Notes under the pieces: model-generated | Seen by the model: only the letters and a program-made list of their open reading frames with translations | What the model was told of the DNA's origin: nothing | The model's database searches: none | Translations under genes and position numbers: made by a program | Part shown: positions 31,099-40,753 of the stretch, one piece after another | Position numbering within the stretch: position 1 is the stretch's first letter | Layout of the letters: each line of letters opens with the position of its first letter | Source: an uncultured Clostridia bacterium | GTDB lineage: Bacteria > Bacillota_A > Clostridia > Oscillospirales > Oscillospiraceae | Assembly: GCA_949289625.1 (NCBI GenBank) | Contig: CASEPH010000165.1 | Span: 1-42,877 of the forward strand | Direction: 5' to 3' | DNA: 42,877 bases

Positions 31099-31569
31099 GT
31101 GGCGGAGAAAAACGGCGTCAAAATTGTCGCCAAAAATTCCAAGGCTTTTCATGAATATGATATTATAGAACGGTTTGAAGCTGGCATCGAACTCTTCGGC
31201 ACCGAAGTCAAATCCATTCGCAGCGGCAACATCAGCCTGAAAGAAGCGTGGTGCTCGGTAAAAAATGGAGAGATTTTTATTCGGCAGATGCATATTTCTC
31301 CCTACACACACGGCAGCTTTTCCAACCAGGATCCTCTGAGGCCCAAGCGTCTGTTGATGCACAAACGGGAGATCATGATGCTGATGGGCAAGACCCAGCA
31401 AGCTGGATTCGCACTGGTGCCGCTGTCTGTATACTTGAAAAACTCCCGGGTCAAGGTGGAAATTGCGTTGGCCAGGGGCAAGAAACTTCACGATAAACGT
31501 GCTTCTGAGGCAGAAAAGGATGCCAAGCGTCAGATGGACCGTGCTATGAAAGAGAGGAATCAATACTGA
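31099..31569 (+). CDS. smpB: SsrA-binding protein SmpB
   Basis: A 156-residue RNA-binding protein that delivers tmRNA to stalled ribosomes. It starts with a short basic stretch leading into KIVAKNSKAFHEYDIIERFEAGIELFGTEVKSIR, the defining SmpB OB-fold segment, has the central NPDPLRPKRLLMHKREI-type motif, and ends in the Lys/Arg-rich tail RGKKLHDKRASEAEKDAKRQMDR that inserts into the mRNA channel. The GTG at 31099 is used; the earlier ATG at 31063 lies inside the promoter. The stop overlaps the start of the cyclophilin gene (TGATG), and ssrA itself lies 580 bp downstream. Confidence 0.97.
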   Translation: MAEKNGVKIVAKNSKAFHEYDIIERFEAGIELFGTEVKSIRSGNISLKEAWCSVKNGEIFIRQMHISPYTHGSFSNQDPLRPKRLLMHKREIMMLMGKTQQAGFALVPLSVYLKNSRVKVEIALARGKKLHDKRASEAEKDAKRQMDRAMKERNQY

Positions 31570-32108
31570 TGTCGAATCCAATTGTCACCATTGAGATGGA
31601 AAATGGCGGGAAGATCGTTGCAGAACTTTACCCAGAGATCGCACCGGAAACAGTTAACAATTTTGTATCTTTGGCCAAGCAGGGCTTTTATGATGGACTG
31701 ATTTTTCATCGTGTCATTCCCGGCTTTATGATCCAGGGCGGCGATCCTGCTGGTGATGGAACCGGTGGACCGGGCTATTGCATTAAGGGAGAGTTCCTGA
31801 TGAACGGTGTGCAGAACACCCTGAGCCATAAGCGGGGCGTACTTTCCATGGCACGAGCCGGCCATCCCAATTCCGCCGGCAGCCAGTTCTTTATCATGCA
31901 CGCCGACGCGAAGTATCTCAACAACCAGTATGCTGCCTTTGGTAAGGTGCTGGAGGGGATGGACGTGGTGGATCAAATTGCGCAAGTTGCGACAGACGCC
32001 AACGACCGTCCCAAAACGGAGATGAAGATGAAGTCCGTCACTGTGGATACTCTGGGCGAAGATTATCCTGAGCCCAACAAGCTGCCGGATCCTTTTGGCA
32101 GATACTAA
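31569..32108 (+). CDS. Peptidyl-prolyl cis-trans isomerase, cyclophilin type
   Basis: A 179-residue cytoplasmic cyclophilin. The catalytic and cyclosporin-site pattern is complete: FHRVIPGFMIQGGDP with the active Arg, AGHPNSAGSQFFIM, and AAFGKVLEGMDVVD. There is no signal peptide. It is a bacterial PpiB-like enzyme that speeds proline isomerisation in folding. Translation is probably coupled to smpB through the TGATG overlap. The pairing with smpB is positional; no functional tie is implied by sequence. Confidence 0.96.
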   Translation: MSNPIVTIEMENGGKIVAELYPEIAPETVNNFVSLAKQGFYDGLIFHRVIPGFMIQGGDPAGDGTGGPGYCIKGEFLMNGVQNTLSHKRGVLSMARAGHPNSAGSQFFIMHADAKYLNNQYAAFGKVLEGMDVVDQIAQVATDANDRPKTEMKMKSVTVDTLGEDYPEPNKLPDPFGRY

Positions 32109-32150
32109 TTTAGTTGTCAGCCGCAGGCCAAATATGGCCTGCGCCTCCAT

Positions 32151-32500
32151 GGGGCTGTAACGGGTTCGACGGGGGCAGTGAGGCTTGATCAGCGGGCAGA
32201 GGCGCCTGGCCTCTATAAAACGGGCAACTTTAAAATTAACTGACAACGATAACGTCGTTCTGGCTGCTGCTTAATTAGCGGCCCATCCATCCCGGAAGGA
32301 CCACGAGCCGGGTCTGGGTGTGATTTGAGTGGTGACCGTGCGTACGCTAAGCTTTGCGCGTACCATGCATGATGAAGCTACCAAGCCGTGGAGCGTGACG
32401 GTTCGCGCCACGGTAAGGGAATGTAAATAATCGTCTGCGCCCGGAGAAGGTCCTGTCAAGTTGCTTTCGGACAGGGGGTCAATTCCCCTCAGCTCCACCA
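32151..32500 (+). ncRNA. ssrA: Transfer-messenger RNA (tmRNA)
   Basis: A 350-nt tmRNA. The 5' end GGGGCTGTAACGGGTTCGAC and 3' end CAGCTCCACCA pair as a tRNA-like acceptor stem (one G-U), with a T-arm GGGGTCAATTCCCC just before. The resume codon GCA is at 32224; the tag frame runs 32224-32274 and reads A-TLKLTDNDNVVLAAA then TAA, ending in the small hydrophobic residues recognised by ClpXP and FtsH. The CCA is encoded. A hairpin GCAGGCC/GGCCTGC at about 32124-32142 precedes the mature 5' end and may be a processing or attenuation structure; the RNA may be made from the smpB promoter. Confidence 0.97.
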
Positions 32501-32504
32501 CCAG

Positions 32505-32550
32505 GCTGAGCCTGGACGCGATTTGCGTTCCAGGTTCAGCTATTTATTTT
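32505..32550 (+). terminator. ssrA terminator
   Basis: GCTGAGCCTGGA (32505-32516) pairs with TCCAGGTTCAGC (32529-32540) with one G-U, followed by TATTTATTTT. Confidence 0.85.
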
Positions 32551-32599
32551 GCATTTTTGCTTGCGTCTATATTGGGTACCTTATTATAAACGCTTCCCA

Positions 32600-32645
32600 A
32601 AATTGAAACCGCAGCCATGTTGTCCATTGCAACAGGGCTGCGGTT
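32600..32645 (-). terminator. Terminator of the DUF4364/HTH operon
   Basis: Ten-bp stem AACCGCAGCC (32607-32616) / GGCTGCGGTT (32636-32645) with further ATGTTG/CAACA pairing inside; on the minus strand it is followed by TTTCAATTTT. Confidence 0.8.
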
Positions 32646-32667
32646 ATGCAATATTCATTATTCAGTA

Positions 32668-32892
32668 TTATTTAGCCGAGGCCAGGAGATCCATAAAATC
32701 CGCCACGGAGTAACCAAAGGCATTGGCAAGCGCACAGATATTCCGCGTACTGATGGTTTCGGCTCTGCCGGATAGAATTTCCCGCAGTACTGGTCTGGAA
32801 ATCATGGTACGCTGGCACAGAGTTTCGGTGGTGTATCCACAGCGTACCATTTCAACCCGTATCGTGTCTCCGGCTTCAGCTGGGGTTTTCAA
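32668..32892 (-). CDS. Small helix-turn-helix (XRE-like) DNA-binding protein
   Basis: A 74-residue protein consisting of one Cro/C1-type domain: TTETLCQRTMISRPVLREILSGR (about 21-43) is the helix-turn-helix and NICALANAFGYSVADFMDLL the closing helices. It begins with TTG at 32892, whose first bases overlap the TGA of the DUF4364 gene (TTGA). An ATG 14 codons later would cut into helix 1. It is probably a translationally coupled partner of DUF4364, acting as a small regulator; no target is visible. Confidence 0.8.
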   Translation of the reverse strand: MKTPAEAGDTIRVEMVRCGYTTETLCQRTMISRPVLREILSGRAETISTRNICALANAFGYSVADFMDLLASAK

Positions 32893-33443
32893 AAGGAGTC
32901 ACTCCGTTTCTTGTTGGTCTCAATCGCAAGATTCAGGGCGGTTTTATAGAGCTCGTCCGCGTGCTTTTTCAGGTTAGCGGACATGGTTACGCCGACTTCT
33001 TCGTTAGGTGCCATCAAAGAAAGGACCATCATGGGCATATTGTCGTCTCGATAGGACAGTGTGGCAATCCAATATCCGTTTTCATCCTGGCCCACCTGGG
33101 TGGTAATATAGCCATCCCGGCGAAGCTGGGTTATTTTTTTGGAAATAGCGTCAGATACCTTTTGAACCACAGGGACCGCAAGGGAATCCTCTACGTCTGA
33201 GCCCTGTTTTCGGCCTTTTTCCGTGATAAAATACCGCTGTTGGTCGTTGACCTGGAGATGGCCGGATTCCACCAACTCCGGCAGACTTTCCGCCAATGTA
33301 AAATAATTGAGGCTCTCGTCCTGATAGGCAATTTCGTAGATCTCCTCAGCAGTCAACGGCGTGTCAATACGGGCCAGGATAAAAAGGATCAACACCTTTA
33401 CATCCAATTTATTATGCAAAAACCCCTTGGGTTGGATTTCCAT
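32889..33443 (-). CDS. DUF4364 family protein
   Basis: A 184-residue protein of the DUF4364 type found across Clostridia. It starts with a winged-helix-like domain (about 12-80: LDVKVLILFILARIDTPLTAEEIYEIAY, then YFITEKGRKQG), which suggests DNA binding, followed by a mixed domain ending with a helical tail. The function of the family is not established; a transcriptional regulator is the simplest reading. AAAGGAGG lies 7 nt before the ATG at 33443, and the gene overlaps the small HTH gene downstream. Confidence 0.85.
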   Translation of the reverse strand: MEIQPKGFLHNKLDVKVLILFILARIDTPLTAEEIYEIAYQDESLNYFTLAESLPELVESGHLQVNDQQRYFITEKGRKQGSDVEDSLAVPVVQKVSDAISKKITQLRRDGYITTQVGQDENGYWIATLSYRDDNMPMMVLSLMAPNEEVGVTMSANLKKHADELYKTALNLAIETNKKRSDSF

Positions 33444-33478
33444 AGGAATACCTCCTTTGTGCCGATGTCGGTTCTTTT

Positions 33479-33507
33479 ATTATATCGGATTACCTTGGAA
33501 AAAACAA
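33479..33507 (-). promoter_or_regulatory. Promoter of the DUF4364/HTH operon
   Basis: Minus strand TTGTTT (33502-33507), 17 bp, TATAAT (33479-33484). Confidence 0.65.
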
Positions 33508-33573
33508 GGCCGAGAGATAGAAGCTTTTGTCGAACTGAGCTCTGTTTTGCTGTCATTAAATCACCAAAGCGGT

Positions 33574-33602
33574 TTGACGGACCATTCTTTGTGTGCTAGA
33601 AT
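33574..33602 (+). promoter_or_regulatory. pcrA promoter
   Basis: TTGACG (33574-33579), 17-bp spacer, TAGAAT (33597-33602): 5/6 in both boxes. Confidence 0.7.
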
Positions 33603-33651
33603 AAAAGCCAACTTAGTTTTGGAATAACGTCCGTTGGGAAGAGGAGCAGCT

Positions 33652-36036
33652 ATGGAACAGCAAGACGTACAACGATTTCTGTCAGCGCGCAAAACTGTAA
33701 TTGCGCAACATTATCAAGATCTTAACGAAATGCAGCGACAAGCGGTCTTGACGACCCAGGGACCTTTGCTGCTATTGGCAGGTGCAGGAAGTGGAAAAAC
33801 CACGGTTTTGATTCAGCGAATTGCCAACCTAATTCAATTTGGCTGCGCCGCGGATAGCGAAGAAGTGCCGGAGAATCTTACAAAAGAAGATGTGGATTTT
33901 CTCTGTGCCTATGCCTCTCATCCTACGGAAGAGGCAAGGCAGCAAGCGGAAGGACTATGTGCCCTGTATCCCGCTGCACCATGGAATATCATCGCCATTA
34001 CCTTTACAAATAAAGCCGCTAATGAGCTCAAAGAGCGGTTATCTGCCATGCTGGGTGAGTCTGCTTTGGATGTATGGGCTATGACCTTCCATTCCGCCTG
34101 CTGCCGGATTCTGCGTCGGGACATTGACCGCCTGGGATATGACCGCAGTTTTACCATCTATGATTCTGCGGATTCGGAAAAGCTGATCAAGGAAGTCCTC
34201 AAGGATCTGGGGTTGGATGAAAAAACATTTCCGCCCAAATCTATGCTCAGCGCAATTTCATCTGCCAAGGATCGGATGATTGATCCCAGGGAATATCTGA
34301 TTCAGGCGAAAACCAGCACAGATTTTCGGGCAACTCATATTGGTTACATCTATGAAGAATATCAAAAGCGGTTACAGGCGGCCAACGCTGTGGATTTTGA
34401 CGATATTATTTTGCTGACGGTGCGGCTTTTGCAGGATTTTGATGAAGTGCGGGAATACTATCAGAGGAAATTCCGATATGTGCTCATCGATGAGTATCAG
34501 GACACCAACAACCTGCAGTATCTGCTGGCCACTCTGTTGTCCGGGAAGTATCAAAATATCTGCGTGGTGGGAGACGACGATCAGTCCATCTACCGGTTTC
34601 GAGGCGCTACGATTGAAAACATTTTAAACTTTGAGAAACAGTATACCGGCGCCAAGGTGATTCGCCTGGAACAAAATTATCGCTCCACAAAATATATCCT
34701 TGCGGCAGCTAATGCAGTCATTTCCCATAACAAAGGAAGAAAGGGGAAACGTCTGTGGACGGACAACGCTCAGGGGGAGCGAATTGCTGTATACGAGGCC
34801 TATAACGAAACGGAAGAGGCCAACTATGTGGCATCCAAGATTTTAGCGGGACTATCCAGGGGAGAGCATTTTAAGGATTGCGCCGTTCTATATCGGACCA
34901 ACGCCCAATCCAACGCTATAGAACTTTCCTTTAAACGCAACGGCATTCCCTATCGGATCATTGGGGGCACCCGCTTTTTTGATCGAGCTGAAGTAAAGGA
35001 TATGCTGGCCTATCTCTGTGTAATCAATAACACCTCGGATGACCTTCGCCTCCGCAGAATCGTCAATGTTCCGGCCAGAGGGATCGGCGGGAAAACACTG
35101 GAAATTGCGGAACGCCAGGCGACAACCGCCAATCTTCCGCTCTACAGAGTCATTGCGGATTGCAGAAGCTATCCCTCCCTTGAAAAAGCAGCGGCCAAAT
35201 TGGAGAAATTTTCTCAGCTGATTGAAGGACTTCGGAATGCCCTCGACACCTTGGAACTGCCGGAATTTTATGATGAGGTGCTCCAGCGGACGGGGTATCT
35301 TGCCATGCTGGAGGCCAAGGACGACCTGGAAAACCGGACTCGAAAAGAAAACGTGCAGGAGCTCAAATCCAGCATTCTCAGCTACATGGAGGAGGCAGAG
35401 ACGCCCACTCTGGCTGGTTTTCTGGAAGAGATCAGCCTGTATACAGACATTGAACGATACGATCAGAACGCAGATGCTGCCGTGATGATGACCATGCACA
35501 GCGCCAAGGGCCTGGAGTTTCCCAACGTGTTTTTGGTGGGCATGGAGGAAGGTTTGTTCCCCGGCATGCGGGTATTGACAGATCCAGAAGAGTTGGAGGA
35601 GGAGCGCCGGCTTTGCTATGTGGCCATCACCCGGGCCAAACAACGGCTCTATTTGACCCATGCCAAGCAGCGAATGCTCTATGGCAGAACTTCCTTTAAC
35701 CGGGTCTCCCGGTTTCTGACGGAGATTCCGGAGGATTGTGTTCAGCAGCGCCGCCGCACCAATCCTGGAACTTCAACGGGGGGGCAGCGCTATGGGCAAA
35801 CCCGCAGCCAGACTGGCAGCAGAACGGAACGGCATACTAGCTATGTACCAAAGCCAGCTGGACCGCTCTTGGAGCTGTCCAAGGGCGATCAGGTGATCCA
35901 TACCGCCTTTGGTACGGGGATTGTGCTCAGTGTCCTGAAAATGAATGGAGATGCTTTGCTGGAAATCGCATTTGACCAGGTTGGCACTAAGCGACTAATG
36001 CTAAAGGCTGCAGGTGCCCATTTAAAAAAGAAATAA
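33652..36036 (+). CDS. pcrA: ATP-dependent DNA helicase PcrA/UvrD
   Basis: A 794-residue superfamily 1A 3'-5' helicase for nucleotide excision repair, plasmid replication and removal of recombinase from DNA. Motif I GAGSGKT is at 44-50; motif Ia ITFTNKAANELKER, motif II LIDEYQDTN, motif III GDDDQSIYRFRGA, motif IV RLEQNYRST, motif V/VI TMHSAKGLEFPNVF and VAITRAKQRLYLTHA follow. The C-terminal Tudor-like domain (LSKGDQVIHTAFGTGIV) that contacts RNA polymerase is present. Between motifs I and Ia there is an insertion of about 45 residues (66-110) rich in Glu and Ala, absent from Bacillus PcrA. ATG 33652 has GAGGAG upstream. yunB and ligA follow on the same strand. Confidence 0.96.
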   Translation: MEQQDVQRFLSARKTVIAQHYQDLNEMQRQAVLTTQGPLLLLAGAGSGKTTVLIQRIANLIQFGCAADSEEVPENLTKEDVDFLCAYASHPTEEARQQAEGLCALYPAAPWNIIAITFTNKAANELKERLSAMLGESALDVWAMTFHSACCRILRRDIDRLGYDRSFTIYDSADSEKLIKEVLKDLGLDEKTFPPKSMLSAISSAKDRMIDPREYLIQAKTSTDFRATHIGYIYEEYQKRLQAANAVDFDDIILLTVRLLQDFDEVREYYQRKFRYVLIDEYQDTNNLQYLLATLLSGKYQNICVVGDDDQSIYRFRGATIENILNFEKQYTGAKVIRLEQNYRSTKYILAAANAVISHNKGRKGKRLWTDNAQGERIAVYEAYNETEEANYVASKILAGLSRGEHFKDCAVLYRTNAQSNAIELSFKRNGIPYRIIGGTRFFDRAEVKDMLAYLCVINNTSDDLRLRRIVNVPARGIGGKTLEIAERQATTANLPLYRVIADCRSYPSLEKAAAKLEKFSQLIEGLRNALDTLELPEFYDEVLQRTGYLAMLEAKDDLENRTRKENVQELKSSILSYMEEAETPTLAGFLEEISLYTDIERYDQNADAAVMMTMHSAKGLEFPNVFLVGMEEGLFPGMRVLTDPEELEEERRLCYVAITRAKQRLYLTHAKQRMLYGRTSFNRVSRFLTEIPEDCVQQRRRTNPGTSTGGQRYGQTRSQTGSRTERHTSYVPKPAGPLLELSKGDQVIHTAFGTGIVLSVLKMNGDALLEIAFDQVGTKRLMLKAAGAHLKKK

Positions 36037-36078
36037 ATCTTCCAAAATCTCATAGAGTGTATCCAGGAGGTGCGCTCC

Positions 36079-36738
36079 ATGAGAAAAAAACGCAGACGTT
36101 ACAGAGGACTGGCTTTTCTGTTGGTGGGCAGTCTGCTGCTAGCGGCGTTGCTGCGAACCAAAGTGAATCCGCTAACTGAGGAATTGGCCAAGGCAACGGT
36201 CAGCGATCTGGCCTCAAATATCATCAACGAAGCGGTAAACCTCCAGATTACGGAGGGTGACATCCAGTACGATGATCTGGTGACCCTAGAACGGGACAAT
36301 TCCGGGAATATCACAGCTCTTACCACCAATATGCAGGAGATGAACCGGCTCAAGACCCAGCTTTTAAAGATTTTGGACGATGATTTTTACGATCTTAGCG
36401 ACGACACTATCAGTGTCCCCATGGGAAACCTGACCGGGATCCAGCTACTGTCCGGACGGGGCCCGAAGATCCCGGTAAAGATCGTAGCCGTATCCTCCTC
36501 AGATGCCAATTTCTCCGGAGATTTTGCTGACGCCGGTATCAATCAAACAATTCATCGACTCATGCTGAACGTGGCATTGGATCTGGTGATTCTGCTGCCC
36601 TCAGGCACTGTGACAGACCACGTCAGCACGGACGTATGTGTTGCCGAAACGGTGCTGCTGGGGCCTGTACCAGACAGTTACACCTATTTTAACAGCGTAG
36701 GAGACGCCGACGACGCCAAATACTTTGCGTCGGAATGA
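36079..36738 (+). CDS. yunB: Sporulation protein YunB
   Basis: A 219-residue protein with a basic N-terminus, one TM or signal-anchor helix (about 10-25) and an extracytoplasmic domain. The pattern ATVSDLASNIINEAVN, DLVTLERDNSGNITALTTNMQEMNRL and the IPMGNLTGIQLLSGRGPKIPVKI-like segment are typical of YunB, a SigE-controlled mother-cell protein required for efficient spore formation in Bacillus. AGGAGG lies 8 nt before the ATG at 36079. It sits between pcrA and ligA with gaps of 42 and 12 nt; the link to those housekeeping genes is positional. Confidence 0.92.
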   Translation: MRKKRRRYRGLAFLLVGSLLLAALLRTKVNPLTEELAKATVSDLASNIINEAVNLQITEGDIQYDDLVTLERDNSGNITALTTNMQEMNRLKTQLLKILDDDFYDLSDDTISVPMGNLTGIQLLSGRGPKIPVKIVAVSSSDANFSGDFADAGINQTIHRLMLNVALDLVILLPSGTVTDHVSTDVCVAETVLLGPVPDSYTYFNSVGDADDAKYFASE

Positions 36739-38724
<1,986 letters not shown>

Positions 38725-38746
38725 TGCTGACCAAAAGCAAATAGGG

Positions 38747-38790
38747 AAGTTGGGTTCAAACGCATTCGTCGTTTGAACCCAACTTTTTTG
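38747..38790 (+). terminator. ligA terminator
   Basis: A perfect 16-bp stem (38747-38762 with 38770-38785), loop CATTCGT, then a six-T run. Confidence 0.92.
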
Positions 38791-39150
38791 CGTTGAAACA
38801 AATTCTAACAAAAGTCGCAATCAAATACGGAACCTGTAAGAACATGTCGAAAATAGTTACAAATTCGTAAATATTTCAGAAAAAGATAGCCTTATGTAAA
38901 CTTGCGTAAACCTGCGAAAATTCGAGATTATTCGCAAGATGTAACATTGTTACGTTCTGTAGAAACGTGTCGAGTTTGTTACCATTATGAAATATTATGG
39001 ATTTTAGTTACAAAATGAATACGTATTTATAAACAAAATATCTTGCTTTAATTTGTTGAATATGAATAATACTTCGACTATATGTGGTGATATTCGAGAA
39101 AATAAGCACTAGTTTTTGAGTTATGTCAAAAAAATATTTACATTTTGTAA
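38790..39150. promoter_or_regulatory. AT-rich non-coding region with repeated motifs
   Basis: About 360 bp, visibly poorer in GC than its neighbours, with no open frame of note. It contains near-tandem decamers with GTAAA at 38896 and 38906 and GAAAA at 38916 (TTGC/CTGC between), an inverted repeat GTAAC-ATT-GTTAC (38941-38953), further GTTAC copies, and about eight copies of TTCG/TCGA in AT context. It ends in the promoter of the SleB-like gene and could be a multi-site control region. Confidence 0.5.
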
Positions 39151-39179
39151 TTGACATTTAAGCAAAGATAATGTATGAT
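39151..39179 (+). promoter_or_regulatory. Promoter of the SleB-like gene
   Basis: TTGACA (39151-39156), 17-bp spacer, TATGAT (39174-39179). The leader contains an AT-rich hairpin CACAAA-ATA-TTTGTG (39189-39203) followed by six T, a possible weak attenuator. Confidence 0.7.
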
Positions 39180-39239
39180 TCCAGCAGACACAAAATATTT
39201 GTGCGTTTTTTCAAAAAATAACGAGCGAGGTAACGAACT

Positions 39240-39893
39240 ATGACTTGCAAATTACGCGTCGTATGTCCCCTGTGCATAATCTGCCTTGCCGTGCTGGTGT
39301 TCAGTATTTTTGGGATGGATTCCAAGGCGGTTTCAGACAGTCCGCAGGGCGATGCCGGCGATGCTGTGGTAACGTATACTGTGGATCCTTGGTCCGCTGG
39401 AGGTTTGGCTGAGCCCACGGCGGCACAAGAAACCACAGCTGCGCTGCAGAATGCTGAAAACGACGCTTCCTCTGATTCTGATCTTTCGAAAGTCCCTGCG
39501 CAGGAACATCGCGATAGCGGCTATGAACTGACCGACGACGAACGAAAGATGGTGGAGCGCATTGTAATGTGTGAATCCGGCGGCGAAGGTGAACGGGGAC
39601 AAATGATGGTTGCCCAGTGTATTCTGGAAGGGATGCTTCGGTATGGCTATACCATCGACGAATACATAGAAAATTATAAGGTGATGATCACCAGCTATTC
39701 CAATGTCACGGATGAGGTCAAGAATTCTGTATCTCGCGTATTTGACAATGGGGAGCGTGTCACGGAAGAAAAGGTGGATCTATGGTATAATCCCGCTATC
39801 ACCGCTTCTGCCTGGCATGAGCAGCAGGAATATGTAATGACTGTTGGCAGTCATCGATTCTTCTGGATGATCGACAATTCTACAGAAACTTAA
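39240..39893 (+). CDS. SleB-like cell wall hydrolase, secreted
   Basis: A 217-residue protein: an N-terminal signal or anchor helix (about 9-25), a Ser/Ala/Asp-rich linker to about residue 95, and a C-terminal Hydrolase_2 (SleB/CwlJ-type) domain. The catalytic Glu region is CESGGEGERGQMMVAQCIL, matching the E(A/S)xGE...GQxAVA pattern; the domain ends with VGSHRFFW. These enzymes cleave spore cortex or vegetative peptidoglycan. No peptidoglycan-binding domain is attached. It has its own promoter behind a long AT-rich upstream region and is closed by a terminator. Confidence 0.85.
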   Translation: MTCKLRVVCPLCIICLAVLVFSIFGMDSKAVSDSPQGDAGDAVVTYTVDPWSAGGLAEPTAAQETTAALQNAENDASSDSDLSKVPAQEHRDSGYELTDDERKMVERIVMCESGGEGERGQMMVAQCILEGMLRYGYTIDEYIENYKVMITSYSNVTDEVKNSVSRVFDNGERVTEEKVDLWYNPAITASAWHEQQEYVMTVGSHRFFWMIDNSTET

Positions 39894-39904
39894 TGCAATC
39901 TACG

Positions 39905-39937
39905 AAACCGGCTGAGCAAAGACTCAGCCGGTTTTTC
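39905..39937 (+). terminator. Terminator of the SleB-like gene
   Basis: AAACCGGCTGAG (39905-39916) pairs perfectly with CTCAGCCGGTTT (39923-39934), then T residues. Confidence 0.9.
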
Positions 39938-40026
39938 TGCACATCTTTTATTTACTTTCCACAAACTTTGTTTTTCCCCTTCCTCTTTTCGACGTTTTCT
40001 GCTATGATACGCTAGAGGGGATATGC

Positions 40027-40701
40027 ATGAGGATTTATATTGTAGAAGATGATGCAGAAATCCGGGAGCTGGAAAGCTATGCCCTTACGTCTAGCGGTTT
40101 TGATACCGTGTGCTTTGCAGATGGGGCAAGTTTTCTGCAGGCGTTAAAACGTGAAAAGCCTGCATTGGTGCTGCTGGATGTCATGTTGCCCGGGATGAGT
40201 GGTCTGGATTTGCTTCGGCAGATCCGAAGCCAGGCCGACACTGCTTCGCTTCCCGTAATTCTGGTCACAGCAAAATCATCAGAGTTGGATACCGTCCGCG
40301 GCCTGGATATGGGAGCGGACGACTATATTGCCAAGCCTTTTGGCGTTATGGAATTGGTGAGCCGGGTCAAGGCCCGCACGCGAAACGTAGAGCCAGAGGA
40401 AAAGGTCTTGCGGATTGGCGATCTGGTGTTAAATGAAGCCAGCCGTACAGTGCTGATTCATGGTGAGCCCTGTGAACTCACCTACAAAGAATTTGAACTT
40501 CTGGAGCTGCTGATGGTCCATGCCGGTCGTGTCATGAGCCGGGAAATCATCATGGAACGAATCTGGGGATTTGATTACGGCGGTTCCAGCCGTACCCTGG
40601 ATATGCACATCAAAACGCTACGAAAAAAACTGGGAGATAGCGGTAGGATCATTCAAACAATCCGTAATGTAGGGTATCGTCTGGATGCAAACGCCCAATA
40701 G
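40027..40701 (+). CDS. OmpR/PhoB-family response regulator
   Basis: A 224-residue two-domain regulator. Receiver: acidic pocket Glu7-Asp8-Asp9, phosphorylated Asp51 in LVLLDVMLPGMSG, switch Thr in LVTAK and Lys in IAKPFG. The C-terminal winged helix (about 125-220) has LTYKEFELLELLM and RTLDMHIKTLRKKLG, the PhoB-type recognition helix. No histidine kinase is adjacent, so it is an orphan in this window. A Na/Pi-type transporter with a PhoU tail follows, which suggests phosphate as the signal, though a terminator-like hairpin separates them. A TATGAT -10 at 40003-40008 lacks a good -35. Confidence 0.93.
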   Translation: MRIYIVEDDAEIRELESYALTSSGFDTVCFADGASFLQALKREKPALVLLDVMLPGMSGLDLLRQIRSQADTASLPVILVTAKSSELDTVRGLDMGADDYIAKPFGVMELVSRVKARTRNVEPEEKVLRIGDLVLNEASRTVLIHGEPCELTYKEFELLELLMVHAGRVMSREIIMERIWGFDYGGSSRTLDMHIKTLRKKLGDSGRIIQTIRNVGYRLDANAQ

Positions 40702-40718
40702 AGGGGGGCGTTTTTGCA
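40686..40718 (+). terminator. Hairpin over the regulator stop codon
   Basis: AAACGCCC (40689-40696) pairs with GGGCGTTT (40706-40713) and is followed by T residues; it includes the TAG of the response regulator. It may limit read-through into the transporter gene. Confidence 0.65.
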
Positions 40719-40753
40719 TGTTGCAGTGATGGTCAAAAGGGAAGGTTGTCTAT

